From: CAYTGR01 sp964437445
GTDB taxonomy: Bacteria; Chloroflexota; Anaerolineae; B4-G1; SLSP01
Length of the DNA stretch: 63,325 nt
NCBI GenBank assembly: GCA_964437445.1
Contig: CAYTGR010000027.1
Coordinates: 1-63,325 of the forward strand
Direction of reading: 5' to 3'
The notes below the pieces were generated by a model. That model did not search any database, had not been told where the DNA came from, and saw only the letters and a program-made list of their open reading frames with translations. Numbering within the stretch: the stretch's first letter is position 1; the number at the start of each line of letters is the position of its first letter. The position numbers were made by a program, and so were the translations under genes. Positions 17,932-26,423 of the stretch are shown piece after piece.

Positions 17932-18012
17932 AGCAGTGAGCAGTGAGCAGTGAGCAGTGAGCAGAGAGCAGTGAGCAGAGAGCAGACCTTTATTGCTCAC
18001 CGCTCACTTGCT
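17932..18012 (+). repeat. Tandem heptamer array (GTGAGCA)n with inverted end
   Basis: About eight head-to-tail copies of a 7-base word (GTGAGCA, with GAGAGCA variants) cover 17932-17985. They are followed by ATTGCTCACCGCTCACTTGC, which is the inverted word and can fold back on the array. The region 51055-51125 has the same word in the same array-plus-inverted layout. Confidence 0.8.
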
Positions 18013-18040
18013 ACTATGTCAAAGAGTCAAAGACCTGCTT

Positions 18041-18113
18041 GTAGTGACGCGCCTCAGCGCGGCTAAGACGGCGCTAAAGCGCCTGACTACCAACTCAGGA
18101 CGTTATTTTCAAA
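18041..18113. repeat. Dispersed intergenic palindrome, full form (copy C)
   Basis: The most complete copy: GTAGTGACGCGCCTCAGCGC, then GGCTAAGACGGCGCTAAAGC, then GCCTGACTAC and a tail CAACTCAGGACGTTATTTTC. It ends directly at the ribosome site (AAAGGGGGGC) of the recombinase-like gene, so the element may lie in that gene's 5' leader. Confidence 0.85.
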
Positions 18114-18123
18114 GGGGGGCAGG

Positions 18124-19071
18124 GTGTCTGAGACGCAGCAATTACCGCTCTTTCCGGCCGAGCCGGCGCCCAAACCGAAGTCGCCCGGCGTGGAGTTGAC
18201 CGCGCGCTCCGCGCTCAGCGGGGCGTTGGGGGCCTTTGAGCAGTACATGGCCGCACGCGGTTTCACCGCCAATACCCAACAGGCCTTCCGGCTGGATATG
18301 GAGTTGCTGCTGGACTACTTGGGTCCTGGCATGGCTCTCGGCGACATCAGCACGGCTCAGCTGAACGCTTTTCTCAAGTGGATGACCGGGCCGCGCGCGG
18401 TGCCGTGCAGTCCCAAAACCTTAGAGCGGCGGATCACGACGCTCAAGGTCTTTTTTGGCTGGCTGGCCGAGGAGCAGGTGTTGCCCCGCGACCCGGCCGC
18501 GCCGTTGATTCATCAGGGCGCGACCAGCCCGCTGCCGGAGATCCTGACCGGGGCGCAGCAGGAGGCCATCCTGGGGGTGACGGAGGCGCTGCGGGCCGGG
18601 GATGCGGAACACAAACCCGACGCGCGCCCGCATCTGCTGGTCACTTTGGTGCTGCATACCGGCATCAAGAAGGGCGAGACCGTGGCGCTGGTGCTCAATC
18701 ACCTGGATTTGACCGACGCGGCGCATCCGGCGTTGTGGATTCGCTATGGCGCGTCGCGCCGTCACAAAGAGCGCCGCATTCCGCTGCCGGCCTGGTGGCC
18801 GGCCGTGCTGCGGGAATATCTGGCGCAGTATCAGCCGCGCCAGTATCTGTTCCCCTGGACGCCGCGCAATCTGGAATACGTGCTGACCGATGTGGCCGCG
18901 CAGGCCGGTGTACCGCGCCTCACGTTTGAGCTGCTCCGCTGGACTTGCGCCGCTCGCGATTATGTGGAAGGGATGGACCGCCAGGCCCTGCGGGAGAAAC
19001 TGGGGCTGTCGGAGATCAGCTGGTACGAAGTGGAACCGAAGCTGGCTTTGCTGGCGCAGCAGATTCCATGA
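18124..19071 (+). CDS. Tyrosine recombinase-like protein with degenerate catalytic residues
   Basis: A 315-residue protein with XerC/XerD architecture: an N-terminal SAM-like core-binding domain (residues ~30-130) and a C-terminal catalytic fold (~140-310). By alignment to XerD motifs, the first Arg is Lys182 (HTGIKKGE), the beta-hairpin Lys215 is kept (RRHKERRIPL), the HxxR His is Glu269 while Arg272 is kept (FELLRWT), the later His is Leu295 (KLGLSEIS) and a Tyr301 is present but shifted. At least three of six active-site residues are therefore changed, so strand cleavage is doubtful; a DNA-binding role is more likely. The start is GTG 18124 after AAAGGGGGGC. It ends inside a 9-bp tandem repeat. 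Confidence 0.8.
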   Translation: MSETQQLPLFPAEPAPKPKSPGVELTARSALSGALGAFEQYMAARGFTANTQQAFRLDMELLLDYLGPGMALGDISTAQLNAFLKWMTGPRAVPCSPKTLERRITTLKVFFGWLAEEQVLPRDPAAPLIHQGATSPLPEILTGAQQEAILGVTEALRAGDAEHKPDARPHLLVTLVLHTGIKKGETVALVLNHLDLTDAAHPALWIRYGASRRHKERRIPLPAWWPAVLREYLAQYQPRQYLFPWTPRNLEYVLTDVAAQAGVPRLTFELLRWTCAARDYVEGMDRQALREKLGLSEISWYEVEPKLALLAQQIP

Positions 19072-19114
19072 CTCCACGGACTCCACGGACTCCACGGACT
19101 CCACGGACTACACG
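19070..19114 (+). repeat. Five tandem copies of GACTCCACG
   Basis: Four exact 9-bp units and a fifth, GACTACACG, lie between the recombinase-like gene and the dehydrogenase. The first unit overlaps the recombinase stop codon (TGA at 19069-19071). The ribosome site AGGAGG (19121) follows directly. Confidence 0.9.
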
Positions 19115-19133
19115 ATTCTCAGGAGGTATCTGC

Positions 19134-21917
19134 ATGAGTCTTTCAGAAAAGATTACCCATCGCACTGCCCAGGTGGCGGTGATCGGGTTGGGATATGTGG
19201 GGTTGCCGCTGGCGCTGGCCAGCGTCAAAGCCGGCTTTCCGACCGTTGGTCTGGAGGTCAGCGAACGCAAGGTGCAGGCCATCCAGGAGGGGCACAGCTA
19301 TATTGAGGATATTAAAGATAGCGATCTGGCGCCCTATGTCCAATCCGGGCTGTTGCGGGCCACCACCGATTACGAGGTTTTGCGCACCTGCGATGTGATT
19401 TTCATCTGCGTGCCGACGCCCTACACCATCCAGCGTGTGCCCGATCTGACCGATGTGTTGAATGCCACCCGGGGCATCGCGCCCCGGTTGCAACCCGGAC
19501 AGCTGGTGGTGCTGCAATCCACCACCTATCCCGGCACCACTACCGAGGATGTGCTGCCCATTCTGGAGGCCGGCAGCGGCCTGAAGGCCGGCGTGGATTT
19601 CTACCTGGCCTTTTCGCCGGAGCGGATTGATCCCGGCAACCAGCAATGGAGCGCCTACAACACGCCCAAGGTGGTCGGGGGGCTGACCCGCGAGTGCACA
19701 ACGTTAGCGGCAGCCTTCTTGCGGCAGATGGGCGCGCCCGTGCACGAAGTCTCCTCGCCGGCCACCGCTGAGCTGACCAAGCTGCTGGAAAACACCTTCC
19801 GCGCGGTGAACATCGCGCTGGTTAACGAGATCGCGCTCCTCTGCGAGCGGATGGGGATTGATGTCTGGGAAGTCATCGCGGCGGCCAAGACCAAACCTTT
19901 CGGCTTCATGCCGTTCTCGCCGGGGCCGGGCGTGGGAGGGCATTGTTTGAGTGCCGGGGAGTACATTTTTGTCCGCAACGGCAATGGGCAGGGGGTTCAG
20001 GCTGTCCAAATCGGTGACTATGTCGCCCGGCTGAGTGAGAAGCAGCCCGCGACCGAGCTGGCCGGGGTGACTTGCTGGCAACCGGAGCAGCTGGAGATCC
20101 TTTCGTTTGACCCGTACCGGCAAAAGCCCTGCCTGCGCCCCGTCACGCTGATCTCTCGCCGTCCTTACACCGGTGCGATGGTAGAGGTCCTGACGGTGGA
20201 TGGCCGACGGTTGACGGTGACGGATGGTCATCCCATGTTGGTTTGGGAGACGGAGCGGGCCTTTGTCCGTCGTGCTGATGCTTTGCAGCCGGGGGATGAG
20301 TTGATTGTCCCCCTGGGCTTGGCCGAGACGGCCCTCTTGCCGGAGCTGGACGTCATCGCAGCGTTAGGCCCGGAGGCACAGCGGCATGTGCGGGTCACGC
20401 CCCAGACCGGCTCCTGGGCCGACCTGGCGCCGACCTTAACGCCCGCCTTGCGTGCTTTGGGTGTTGTACCGCGCGACATCTACCGTTCCAATGCCATGCC
20501 TTTGCTGACCTATCTGGCTCTGGAAGCGACCGGGATTGCTCTCTACCCACGTGCGGCGATCTGGCTGGGGACCGGCCGGGGCCCTTCTTACACACGCTGC
20601 CCGGCTATCATCCCCTGGACTGAGTCGCTGGCCCGGCTCATCGGCTACTATTTGAGTGAGGGCTGTATGAGCGGGGAAGGGTACCGGCTCCGGGTGCGCT
20701 TCACGTTCAACCGCGCTGAGACCGAGACGCTGGCAGATCTCAAAGCTATTTTGAGTGAGCTGGGTTTACAGTACTCGGTTTATAACGATAAGCAATGGCA
20801 TTCGCAGACGGTTAAAGTGGGTTCATGGCCCTTTGCTCTATTGTTGCGGGATGGGCTGCGCTGTGGGGTTAATTCACGAATGATGCGGATTCCCGGTGTG
20901 TTACTCACCGCTCCTGAGCCGTTGCGGCTGGCGCTATTGGCCGGCTTGCTGCGCGGTGATGGGGACGTGTCTCATACCCAGGCTGTGCACCGGTATCGCA
21001 AGGATGGTCAGACTTACCAGCATCGCAGTAATGTCTGCACGGTGGGGTATTTTTCATCCAGCCCGGAACTCTTCCAACAGGTGGCAATCTTGCTGCAAGG
21101 TCTGCATTTTACCCCCACTTTCAAACGTACTAAGCCCCAACTACGGCTCTATGGCGAAGAGCAACTCACCCGCTTGACCCCTCTTTTCCTGGATGTGAAG
21201 CGCCAACGCTTAGAGGCCTACCGGGCTGGCCGCAGCAAGCCGATGCCCACGACGCAATCTCAGCCGCGCGGTGACTTTGCTACCGTCAAAGTGCGGTCCG
21301 TGACGCCCGCGCCCGCTACTGATATGGTGTACTCGGTGGAGGTGGACGGTACTCATACTTTCACCACCTCTTATGGGGTTTTGGTGCACAACTGTATTCC
21401 CATTGACCCCTATTACCTGCTCTGGAAAGCGCGCGAGTACGATTTCTACACCCGTTTCATTGAACTGGCCGCCGAGACCAATGAGGCCATGCCCTATCAC
21501 GTGGTGGAATTGACGGTGCGTGGGTTGGGCAAGCTGGGCAAGGCGCTGGAGGGGGCGCAGGTGCTGGTGCTGGGAGTGGCCTTCAAGCCCGATATTGGCG
21601 ATCCCCGCAACTCGCCCGCCGAACGGGTGATTGAGCTGTTGTTGCAGCGGGGGGCTCAGGTCCAGTATCATGATCCTTACGTGCTGCAGTTTTGTGTGGG
21701 AGGCAACGTCTTCCGGCGGGAACCCTTGCAGCTGAGCTCGGTGGCGCTCACGCCGGAAACTCTGGCGGCGGTTGATGCTGTGGTGATTGTCACTGGCCAT
21801 CGGGGGGTAGATTATGGCCTGGTGTTGAACGCGGCGTCGCTGGTGGTGGATAGCTGCAACGCCACGCGCGGGTTGAGCGGGTCGGCGCAGGTGGTGCGCT
21901 TAGGGGCGCCGCTCTAA
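19134..21917 (+). CDS. UDP-sugar 6-dehydrogenase (UDP-glucose/UDP-ManNAc type) interrupted by an intein
   Basis: The 927-residue precursor is a UDP-glucose/UDP-N-acetylmannosamine dehydrogenase (444 residues after splicing, a normal size) containing a 483-residue intein. The extein has an NAD-binding VAVIGLGYVGLPLA (residues ~14-27), ICVPTPY, STTYPGTT, AFSPERIDPGN, ELTKLLENTFRAVNIALVNE, the catalytic motif GPGVGGH-C-IPIDPYYL split at the Cys, and C-terminal LGVAFKPDIGDPRNSPA. It oxidises a UDP-sugar to a uronate for surface polysaccharide, using two NAD+. The frame is open from 18945, but AGGAGG seven bases before ATG 19134 sets the start. Substrate choice (Glc or ManNAc) is not resolved. The neighbouring GT39-like genes fit envelope glycan work. 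Confidence 0.92.
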   Translation: MSLSEKITHRTAQVAVIGLGYVGLPLALASVKAGFPTVGLEVSERKVQAIQEGHSYIEDIKDSDLAPYVQSGLLRATTDYEVLRTCDVIFICVPTPYTIQRVPDLTDVLNATRGIAPRLQPGQLVVLQSTTYPGTTTEDVLPILEAGSGLKAGVDFYLAFSPERIDPGNQQWSAYNTPKVVGGLTRECTTLAAAFLRQMGAPVHEVSSPATAELTKLLENTFRAVNIALVNEIALLCERMGIDVWEVIAAAKTKPFGFMPFSPGPGVGGHCLSAGEYIFVRNGNGQGVQAVQIGDYVARLSEKQPATELAGVTCWQPEQLEILSFDPYRQKPCLRPVTLISRRPYTGAMVEVLTVDGRRLTVTDGHPMLVWETERAFVRRADALQPGDELIVPLGLAETALLPELDVIAALGPEAQRHVRVTPQTGSWADLAPTLTPALRALGVVPRDIYRSNAMPLLTYLALEATGIALYPRAAIWLGTGRGPSYTRCPAIIPWTESLARLIGYYLSEGCMSGEGYRLRVRFTFNRAETETLADLKAILSELGLQYSVYNDKQWHSQTVKVGSWPFALLLRDGLRCGVNSRMMRIPGVLLTAPEPLRLALLAGLLRGDGDVSHTQAVHRYRKDGQTYQHRSNVCTVGYFSSSPELFQQVAILLQGLHFTPTFKRTKPQLRLYGEEQLTRLTPLFLDVKRQRLEAYRAGRSKPMPTTQSQPRGDFATVKVRSVTPAPATDMVYSVEVDGTHTFTTSYGVLVHNCIPIDPYYLLWKAREYDFYTRFIELAAETNEAMPYHVVELTVRGLGKLGKALEGAQVLVLGVAFKPDIGDPRNSPAERVIELLLQRGAQVQYHDPYVLQFCVGGNVFRREPLQLSSVALTPETLAAVDAVVIVTGHRGVDYGLVLNAASLVVDSCNATRGLSGSAQVVRLGAPL
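19944..21392 (+). other. Intein with LAGLIDADG homing endonuclease, 483 residues
   Basis: The intein starts with Cys1 (CLSAGEYIFV, block A) and ends GVLVHN before extein Cys+1 (block F/G: YSVEVDGTHTFTTSYGVLVHN-C, written here in parts). Block B is VTDGHP with the expected T-x-x-H spacing (about intein residues 90-97). Two dodecapeptide endonuclease motifs are present: LIGYYLSEG (about 232) and LLAGLLRGDGD (about 331), each with an acidic residue at the active position. All splicing residues (Cys1, block B His, penultimate His, terminal Asn, Cys+1) appear intact, and the reading frame is continuous through both junctions. It should splice itself out, and the endonuclease looks potentially active. 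Confidence 0.93.
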
Positions 21918-22002
21918 AGCGGGAAGCGTGAGACGTGAAGCGTGAAACGTGAGACGTGAGGCTCGTTTCAGCAGTTATCACGTTTCACGTTTTACGTTTC
22001 AG
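21918..22002. repeat. Inverted heptamer array (CGTGAAA / TTTCACG)
   Basis: About six copies of CGTGAGA/CGTGAAG/CGTGAAA words (21921-21962) face TTTCACGTTTTACGTTTC (21983-22000) on the other side of an 18-base centre. The pair can form a long imperfect hairpin. It is the same word family as at 8779-8882. Confidence 0.75.
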
Positions 22003-22022
22003 AAGGGCAAAGCTGAGGCGCT

Positions 22023-22574
22023 ATGAATAAACAGACCCGCGACATTGTGCTCCGCGGGGGCGCGTTACTGGTGGTGGTCGCGGTGACGGTGGTCATTGTG
22101 CTCAACCGCGACAAGGTCGCCGAGTTTGAAGCGTTGGGCTATCCGGGCCTCTTTCTGGTGGCGCTGATGGGCAGCGCCACCGTGATTTTGCCCGTGCCGC
22201 ATATCGCTTTCACTTTCGCCATGGGGGCGGTGTTCAACCCGTGGCTGGTGGGACTGGCGGCCGGCGCCGGCGATACGGTGGGCGAAATGAGCGGCTATCT
22301 GGCCGGCTTTGCGCTGGAAGATGTGGTGGATCACTGGAAACTCTACCCTTATTTTGAGAAATGGATGAAAACCAACGGGTTCCTGACCCTTTTTCTCCTG
22401 GCCCTCATCCCCAATCCGCTTTTTGATCTGGCGAGCATTGCCGGCGGGTTGGCCGAGTTTCCGGTACCGCGCTTTCTGTTAGCGACCTGGTTGGGTAAAA
22501 CGCTCAAGGCGCTGCTTCTGGCCTGGGCCGGTCATTATGGTTTGAACTGGATTTTGGGGCTATTCGGCCAATAA
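22023..22574 (+). CDS. VTT/DedA-domain membrane protein (copy 1)
   Basis: A 183-residue polytopic membrane protein of the VTT (SNARE-associated/DedA-like) superfamily. There are hydrophobic segments at ~10-27, 40-60, 70-90 and 150-175, and the family's re-entrant motif region ATVILPVPHIAFTFAMGAVFNPW and GDTVGEMSGYLAGF. DedA/VTT proteins are implicated in flipping or moving lipids (undecaprenyl phosphate, phosphatidylethanolamine) across membranes. It is closely similar to the gene at 24630; the GT39-like gene lies between the two. This context suggests recycling or delivery of the polyprenyl carrier used by the glycosyltransferase; that link is inference. Confidence 0.8.
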   Translation: MNKQTRDIVLRGGALLVVVAVTVVIVLNRDKVAEFEALGYPGLFLVALMGSATVILPVPHIAFTFAMGAVFNPWLVGLAAGAGDTVGEMSGYLAGFALEDVVDHWKLYPYFEKWMKTNGFLTLFLLALIPNPLFDLASIAGGLAEFPVPRFLLATWLGKTLKALLLAWAGHYGLNWILGLFGQ

Positions 22575-22629
22575 ATTTTTAACCATTGCGGCAAGCTTGA
22601 CCTGTAAGACCTGTAAGGATGGAGATTGG

Positions 22630-24633
22630 ATGCCTGAACGCGCTTCTTTACAACACCCTTCTGTCGTATCTGGATCTGTAGATGTGGACCGAGTCTATTT
22701 ACGCCTGGCTTCTCTTTACCGCTGGGGACTGTTGGCCGTTTTATTGTGCGGCGCTTATATGCGTTGGGCCTCGTTGGGGCCGCTGAGTCAGATGCTGCAT
22801 TACGACGAGGCCTGGTATGGCGCTGATGCGCTCTCTTTAATCGTTCACCCCCGGCTGACCCCTTTCTTCACCAACAATTTTGGCCGTGAAAGCGGCTGGA
22901 TGTATTGGCTGGTCCCTTTCATCCTGGCTTTCGGTGCCTCAGCGTTTGCTTTGCGCTTGGCAGTGACCTGCACGGCGTTGCTCACTCTGGCGGCGACGGC
23001 GCGCCTGGGGCGCGAGCTCTGCAGCCCTGACGGTGGTTTTTGGGGCGCGGCCGCCTTAGCCGTGTTCTACTGGCACGTGCATATTTCGCAGCAGGCGCTG
23101 CGCGCCAACTTCTATCTTTTTGTGGGAACGCTGGCGGCCGCCTGGTTGCTGCGGGCCTATCGCACGAACTCCCGCCGGCACTGGGCCATGGCCGGGGGGG
23201 TGTTGGGACTACTGAGCTATACGTATTTTGCTTCACCGGCCTGGAGCGCTTACTTTGGTCTGCTGTTGTTGGGGGTGGCATTGCGTGAGCGGCAACGGCG
23301 GCGGGGTGTGGTCCTGGCCTTGTTGATAGCCGCTGTATTGGTGTTGCCGATGGGGCTTTATTTTTTGACTCACACGGAGCTCTTCTTAACCCGGCCGACG
23401 ACCGTTTCCAATTTTACCCTGGCGCAGTTGTTAGCTAACCTGCGGCGGTGGGGAGCGGCCTGGTTTCAGCAGGGGGACCCCAACGCCGAGTTTAACCTGC
23501 CGGGACGTCCCATCCTGGATGCCATGACGGGGACGCTCCTGGTTCTGGGCTTGCTGGGCTATGCGCTCTCGGGGCGGGGGCGGCGCGCCGGATTATTGCT
23601 GCTGGGGTGGGGGATAGCGGCTTGGCTTCCGTCACTGTTCAGTAACCTGGCCCCTCATTTTCTCCGCGCCTCTGGCATGACGGTACCCCTGGCCCTGCTG
23701 TGGGGCAATGGCGCCCGGCTACTGGCGGCCGGGGGCGTGCGCTTTAGCCGCCGACCAGTGGCGGCTCTGTTACCCCTAGTACTTTTTATCCCTGTAGGAT
23801 ATAAGACCTATGATGATTTCCACCACCGCTGGATCCAAAACCCTGAAACATTTATTCTGATGGAACAGCATTTAAACCAGGCTATCAATTACGTGCGTGA
23901 CCAGCGGCCCGTGGATGATTACGTTTATTTCAGCCCTTTTAACCCCGGTCATCCGGTCATCGTCTTCCGCCGGGAGGATCTGACACCGCGGCCGGTGGGA
24001 GCCTTTGTCAGCCATCAATGCCTGGTTATTCCCAACCACCAGGCTGTCTACACTTCCCTCACGATGTATGAGCCAGATTTTCAGGCTAACCTGGCGCAAT
24101 GGGCTGCCGTCACGCCGGTGTATCAGGACGCAACGTCGCCAGATGGCAAACCGCGCTATACTATTTTTACCGCCACTCCTGACCTTCAGCGGCTCCAGGG
24201 CCTCACGACCACGTTGCCGGTGCACTTTGACGATTGGCTGGAGGTCCGTTTGTTGTCTGCCTTGCCCGCCACTGTGACGCCTGGCGCGACGATCACCGTC
24301 GTGCTGGGCATCCAGGCACTACGCACGCCGGAGCTCTATCCCAGCATTTTTGTGCATCTATACGGGACGCCGACCCCTTATGAAGGCGGCCCGCTTTGGG
24401 CCCAGGGGGATAGTCAGGTTTGTTCTTCCTACCCGGCCCAGCTGTGGCGCACCGATGAGACCATCGTCCAGGGTTTTCCATTGACTCTGCCGGCCGACCT
24501 ACCGCCCGGCGTCTACACCATAGTCGTGGGCAGCTATCCCTATCCCAGCGGTGACCGGTTACCCGTCACCGCTCCACCTGATACCCCGCCAGATTATGTC
24601 ATACTGCATACTTTTAGAGTCTCACTGCCATGA
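22630..24633 (+). CDS. GT39-like (ArnT/PMT-type) membrane glycosyltransferase
   Basis: A 667-residue protein with ~11 membrane helices in the first 420 residues and a soluble beta-rich C-terminal part (~430-667). The first extracytoplasmic loop carries HYDEAWYGADALSLI, matching the catalytic acidic motif (D-E) of GT-C/PMT-type enzymes that transfer sugars from polyprenyl-phosphate donors. It should glycosylate a protein or lipid outside the membrane. The frame is open from TTG 22597, but that start reads a CTGTAAGAC direct repeat; GGAG before ATG 22630 is preferred. The final TGA overlaps the ATG of the second VTT gene by four bases, implying translational coupling. Confidence 0.82.
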   Translation: MPERASLQHPSVVSGSVDVDRVYLRLASLYRWGLLAVLLCGAYMRWASLGPLSQMLHYDEAWYGADALSLIVHPRLTPFFTNNFGRESGWMYWLVPFILAFGASAFALRLAVTCTALLTLAATARLGRELCSPDGGFWGAAALAVFYWHVHISQQALRANFYLFVGTLAAAWLLRAYRTNSRRHWAMAGGVLGLLSYTYFASPAWSAYFGLLLLGVALRERQRRRGVVLALLIAAVLVLPMGLYFLTHTELFLTRPTTVSNFTLAQLLANLRRWGAAWFQQGDPNAEFNLPGRPILDAMTGTLLVLGLLGYALSGRGRRAGLLLLGWGIAAWLPSLFSNLAPHFLRASGMTVPLALLWGNGARLLAAGGVRFSRRPVAALLPLVLFIPVGYKTYDDFHHRWIQNPETFILMEQHLNQAINYVRDQRPVDDYVYFSPFNPGHPVIVFRREDLTPRPVGAFVSHQCLVIPNHQAVYTSLTMYEPDFQANLAQWAAVTPVYQDATSPDGKPRYTIFTATPDLQRLQGLTTTLPVHFDDWLEVRLLSALPATVTPGATITVVLGIQALRTPELYPSIFVHLYGTPTPYEGGPLWAQGDSQVCSSYPAQLWRTDETIVQGFPLTLPADLPPGVYTIVVGSYPYPSGDRLPVTAPPDTPPDYVILHTFRVSLP

Positions 24634-25187
24634 GCAAGAAGACTCGTATTACCTTGTTGCGGATTTTGTTAGTCCTCATCTTTGTTGGGGTGACTGGTTA
24701 CGCAGTGCTGCACCGGGAGCAAATTAGCTTTGCCCGCTTCCGCGATCTGGGCTATCTGGGGGTTTTTGGCATGGCCTGGATCGGCAGCACGACGGTGCTG
24801 TTGCCCATTCCCCATCTGGCCTTCACCTTCACGATGGGCGCGGTCCTCAACCCCTTCCTGGTGGGGCTGTGCGCCGGGTTTGGGGACTCGTTAGGGGAGT
24901 TGTGGGGCTATCTGGCCGGCTATGCAGTAGAAGACCTGGTGGATCGCTGGAAAGTTTACCCCAAGATTGAGGCCTGGGTCAAACGCTACGGCCCGCTGAC
25001 CATCTTTTTGATGGGATCGGTGCCCATGCCGCTGTTTGACATGGCCGGGATGGCAGCCGGCGCTGGCGGGATGCCCGTCTGGCAATTTTACCTGGCCACC
25101 TGGAGCGGTAAGACGCTCAAGGCGATTGTCTTTGCCTGGGCCGGCCACTTTGGCGTGACGTGGCTGGCGCACCTGCTGGGATTGTGA
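24630..25187 (+). CDS. VTT/DedA-domain membrane protein (copy 2)
   Basis: A 185-residue paralogue of the 22023 protein. It shares the FTMGAVLNPFLVGL and GDSLGELWGYLAGYAVEDLVDRWK patterns and the C-terminal WSGKTLKAIVFAWAGHFG. Its ATG overlaps the stop of the glycosyltransferase (ATGA), so the two are made from one message. Two VTT paralogues around one PMT-type transferase may move the lipid carrier or a lipid-linked product in opposite directions or under different conditions. Substrate unknown. Confidence 0.8.
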   Translation: MSKKTRITLLRILLVLIFVGVTGYAVLHREQISFARFRDLGYLGVFGMAWIGSTTVLLPIPHLAFTFTMGAVLNPFLVGLCAGFGDSLGELWGYLAGYAVEDLVDRWKVYPKIEAWVKRYGPLTIFLMGSVPMPLFDMAGMAAGAGGMPVWQFYLATWSGKTLKAIVFAWAGHFGVTWLAHLLGL

Positions 25188-25196
25188 CCGGCGACC

Positions 25197-26270
25197 CTAC
25201 CCCCTGGCGATGACTCCCCCGCCGAGCACTTCATCCTCGTGGTAGAACACCAGCGACTGCCCTGGCGTCAGGCCGGTGACGGGGGTGGCAAAGACAACCT
25301 GGGCCTGCTCACCCGGCAGTAAGGTGATCTGTGCTGGCGTCACCGGGGCGTGATAGCGCGGTTGCGCCAGGGCTTGAAAGCGGGGGGCCGGCGGTGCCCC
25401 GGCCGTGAAAGTGACCGTCTCTAGCGTGCAGCGTTCCCGCGCCAGCCGTTCCGATGGCCCGACGATGAGTGCGTTGGCCGCCGGGTCCAGTTGCAGCACG
25501 TAGAGCGCCCGCCCCACGTTCAGTCCCAATCTTTCCCGTTGCCCGACGGTGTAGAGCGGCAAGCCCTGATGCTCGCCTAAACGCCGGCCGGCCTCGTCAT
25601 AGATGGGGCCGGGGCGCAACGACTCGGGCGCCAGGTGGCGCAGCAAGGCCCGGTAATCGCCGCGTGGCCCCAGGAAGCAGAGATCCTGGCTGTCGGTGCG
25701 TTCGGCGGCGGGCAGGCCGCGCTGCCGGGCCAGGGCGCGCACCGCTGCTTTATCGGCCACTTCGCCTAAAGGGAGGCGCAGCCGGGAGAGGGTGGGTTGG
25801 TCCAGCCGGTAGAGGACGTAGGATTGATCGCGCCGGGCATGGCGGGCGCGCAGCAGCCGCGTTGGCGTCCCTTCTGTTGGGAGGACCCGCGCGTAATGGC
25901 CGGTGGCGATCCAGGCGGCACCGTATTCAGCGGCGGCGGCCAGCAGCGCGGCGAATTTGAGCGTGGGGTTGCAAAAGACGCAAGGGTTGGGGGTGTATCC
26001 CTGCCCATAGGCCGCCACAAAAGGCCGGATCACCTCCTGGTAGAAGCGCTCTGTCAGGTCTAAAACGGTGCAGGGGATACCCAGGGCGGCGGCGACCGCC
26101 TGGGCGCTTGGTACAGCATCGCTGTCACTGGCGAAGGGGGCGCGCCACAGCCGCAGCGTGACGGCCTGCACTTCCAGCCCGGCTTCTTGCAGCCGCAGTG
26201 CGGCGACGGCGCTATCCACGCCGCCGCTGAGGGCGACTACCACCCGGTGCGGATCCACATCTGACCTCAA
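25197..26270 (-). CDS. mnmA: tRNA-specific 2-thiouridylase MnmA
   Basis: A 357-residue enzyme that places sulfur on U34 of Lys, Glu and Gln tRNAs. It has the PP-loop SGGVDS (residues 15-20), the first catalytic Cys100 in TPNPCVFCNPTLKF, and the second, Cys198, in TDSQDLCFLGPRGDY, matching E. coli Cys102 and Cys199. The C-terminal HQGLPLYTVGQRERLGL and beta-barrel region are complete. It is convergent with the VTT gene (10-bp gap, no terminator seen) and preceded by a dispersed palindrome copy. No sulfur-donor gene (iscS) is adjacent. Confidence 0.93.
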   Translation of the reverse strand: MRSDVDPHRVVVALSGGVDSAVAALRLQEAGLEVQAVTLRLWRAPFASDSDAVPSAQAVAAALGIPCTVLDLTERFYQEVIRPFVAAYGQGYTPNPCVFCNPTLKFAALLAAAAEYGAAWIATGHYARVLPTEGTPTRLLRARHARRDQSYVLYRLDQPTLSRLRLPLGEVADKAAVRALARQRGLPAAERTDSQDLCFLGPRGDYRALLRHLAPESLRPGPIYDEAGRRLGEHQGLPLYTVGQRERLGLNVGRALYVLQLDPAANALIVGPSERLARERCTLETVTFTAGAPPAPRFQALAQPRYHAPVTPAQITLLPGEQAQVVFATPVTGLTPGQSLVFYHEDEVLGGGVIARG

Positions 26271-26287
26271 GGTTGAACTCCTTGTTT

Positions 26288-26340
26288 GTAGTCACGCGCT
26301 TGAGTGCCGTCTCGGCCGCGCTCAAGTGCGTCACGACCAA
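26288..26340. repeat. Dispersed intergenic palindrome (copy D, rearranged)
   Basis: GTAGTCACGCGCTTGAGTGC, then CGTCTCGGCCGCGCTCAAGT, then GCGTCACGACC. It keeps the GTAGT and CACGACC ends, but the inner arms are recombined (GCGCTTGAG/CTCAAGTGCG), giving a different but still self-complementary core. Confidence 0.7.
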
Positions 26341-26423
26341 CCGCATTAAAGCGTGTGCCTACGAGCCTGTTTTTCATTCCATCACCAGTGCCCATGAGGG
26401 GCATAGTGAATTTCACTGGAGCT

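Noticed and set aside
17932..18012. CRISPR array
   Set aside because: Repeat units are 7 bases with no unique spacers, so this is a microsatellite-like array. No cas genes are in the window.
18945..19133. N-terminal extension of the UDP-sugar dehydrogenase
   Set aside because: It overlaps the recombinase-like gene in another frame and reads the GACTCCACG array as (TPR)n; AGGAGG before ATG 19134 and the Rossmann motif fix the start.
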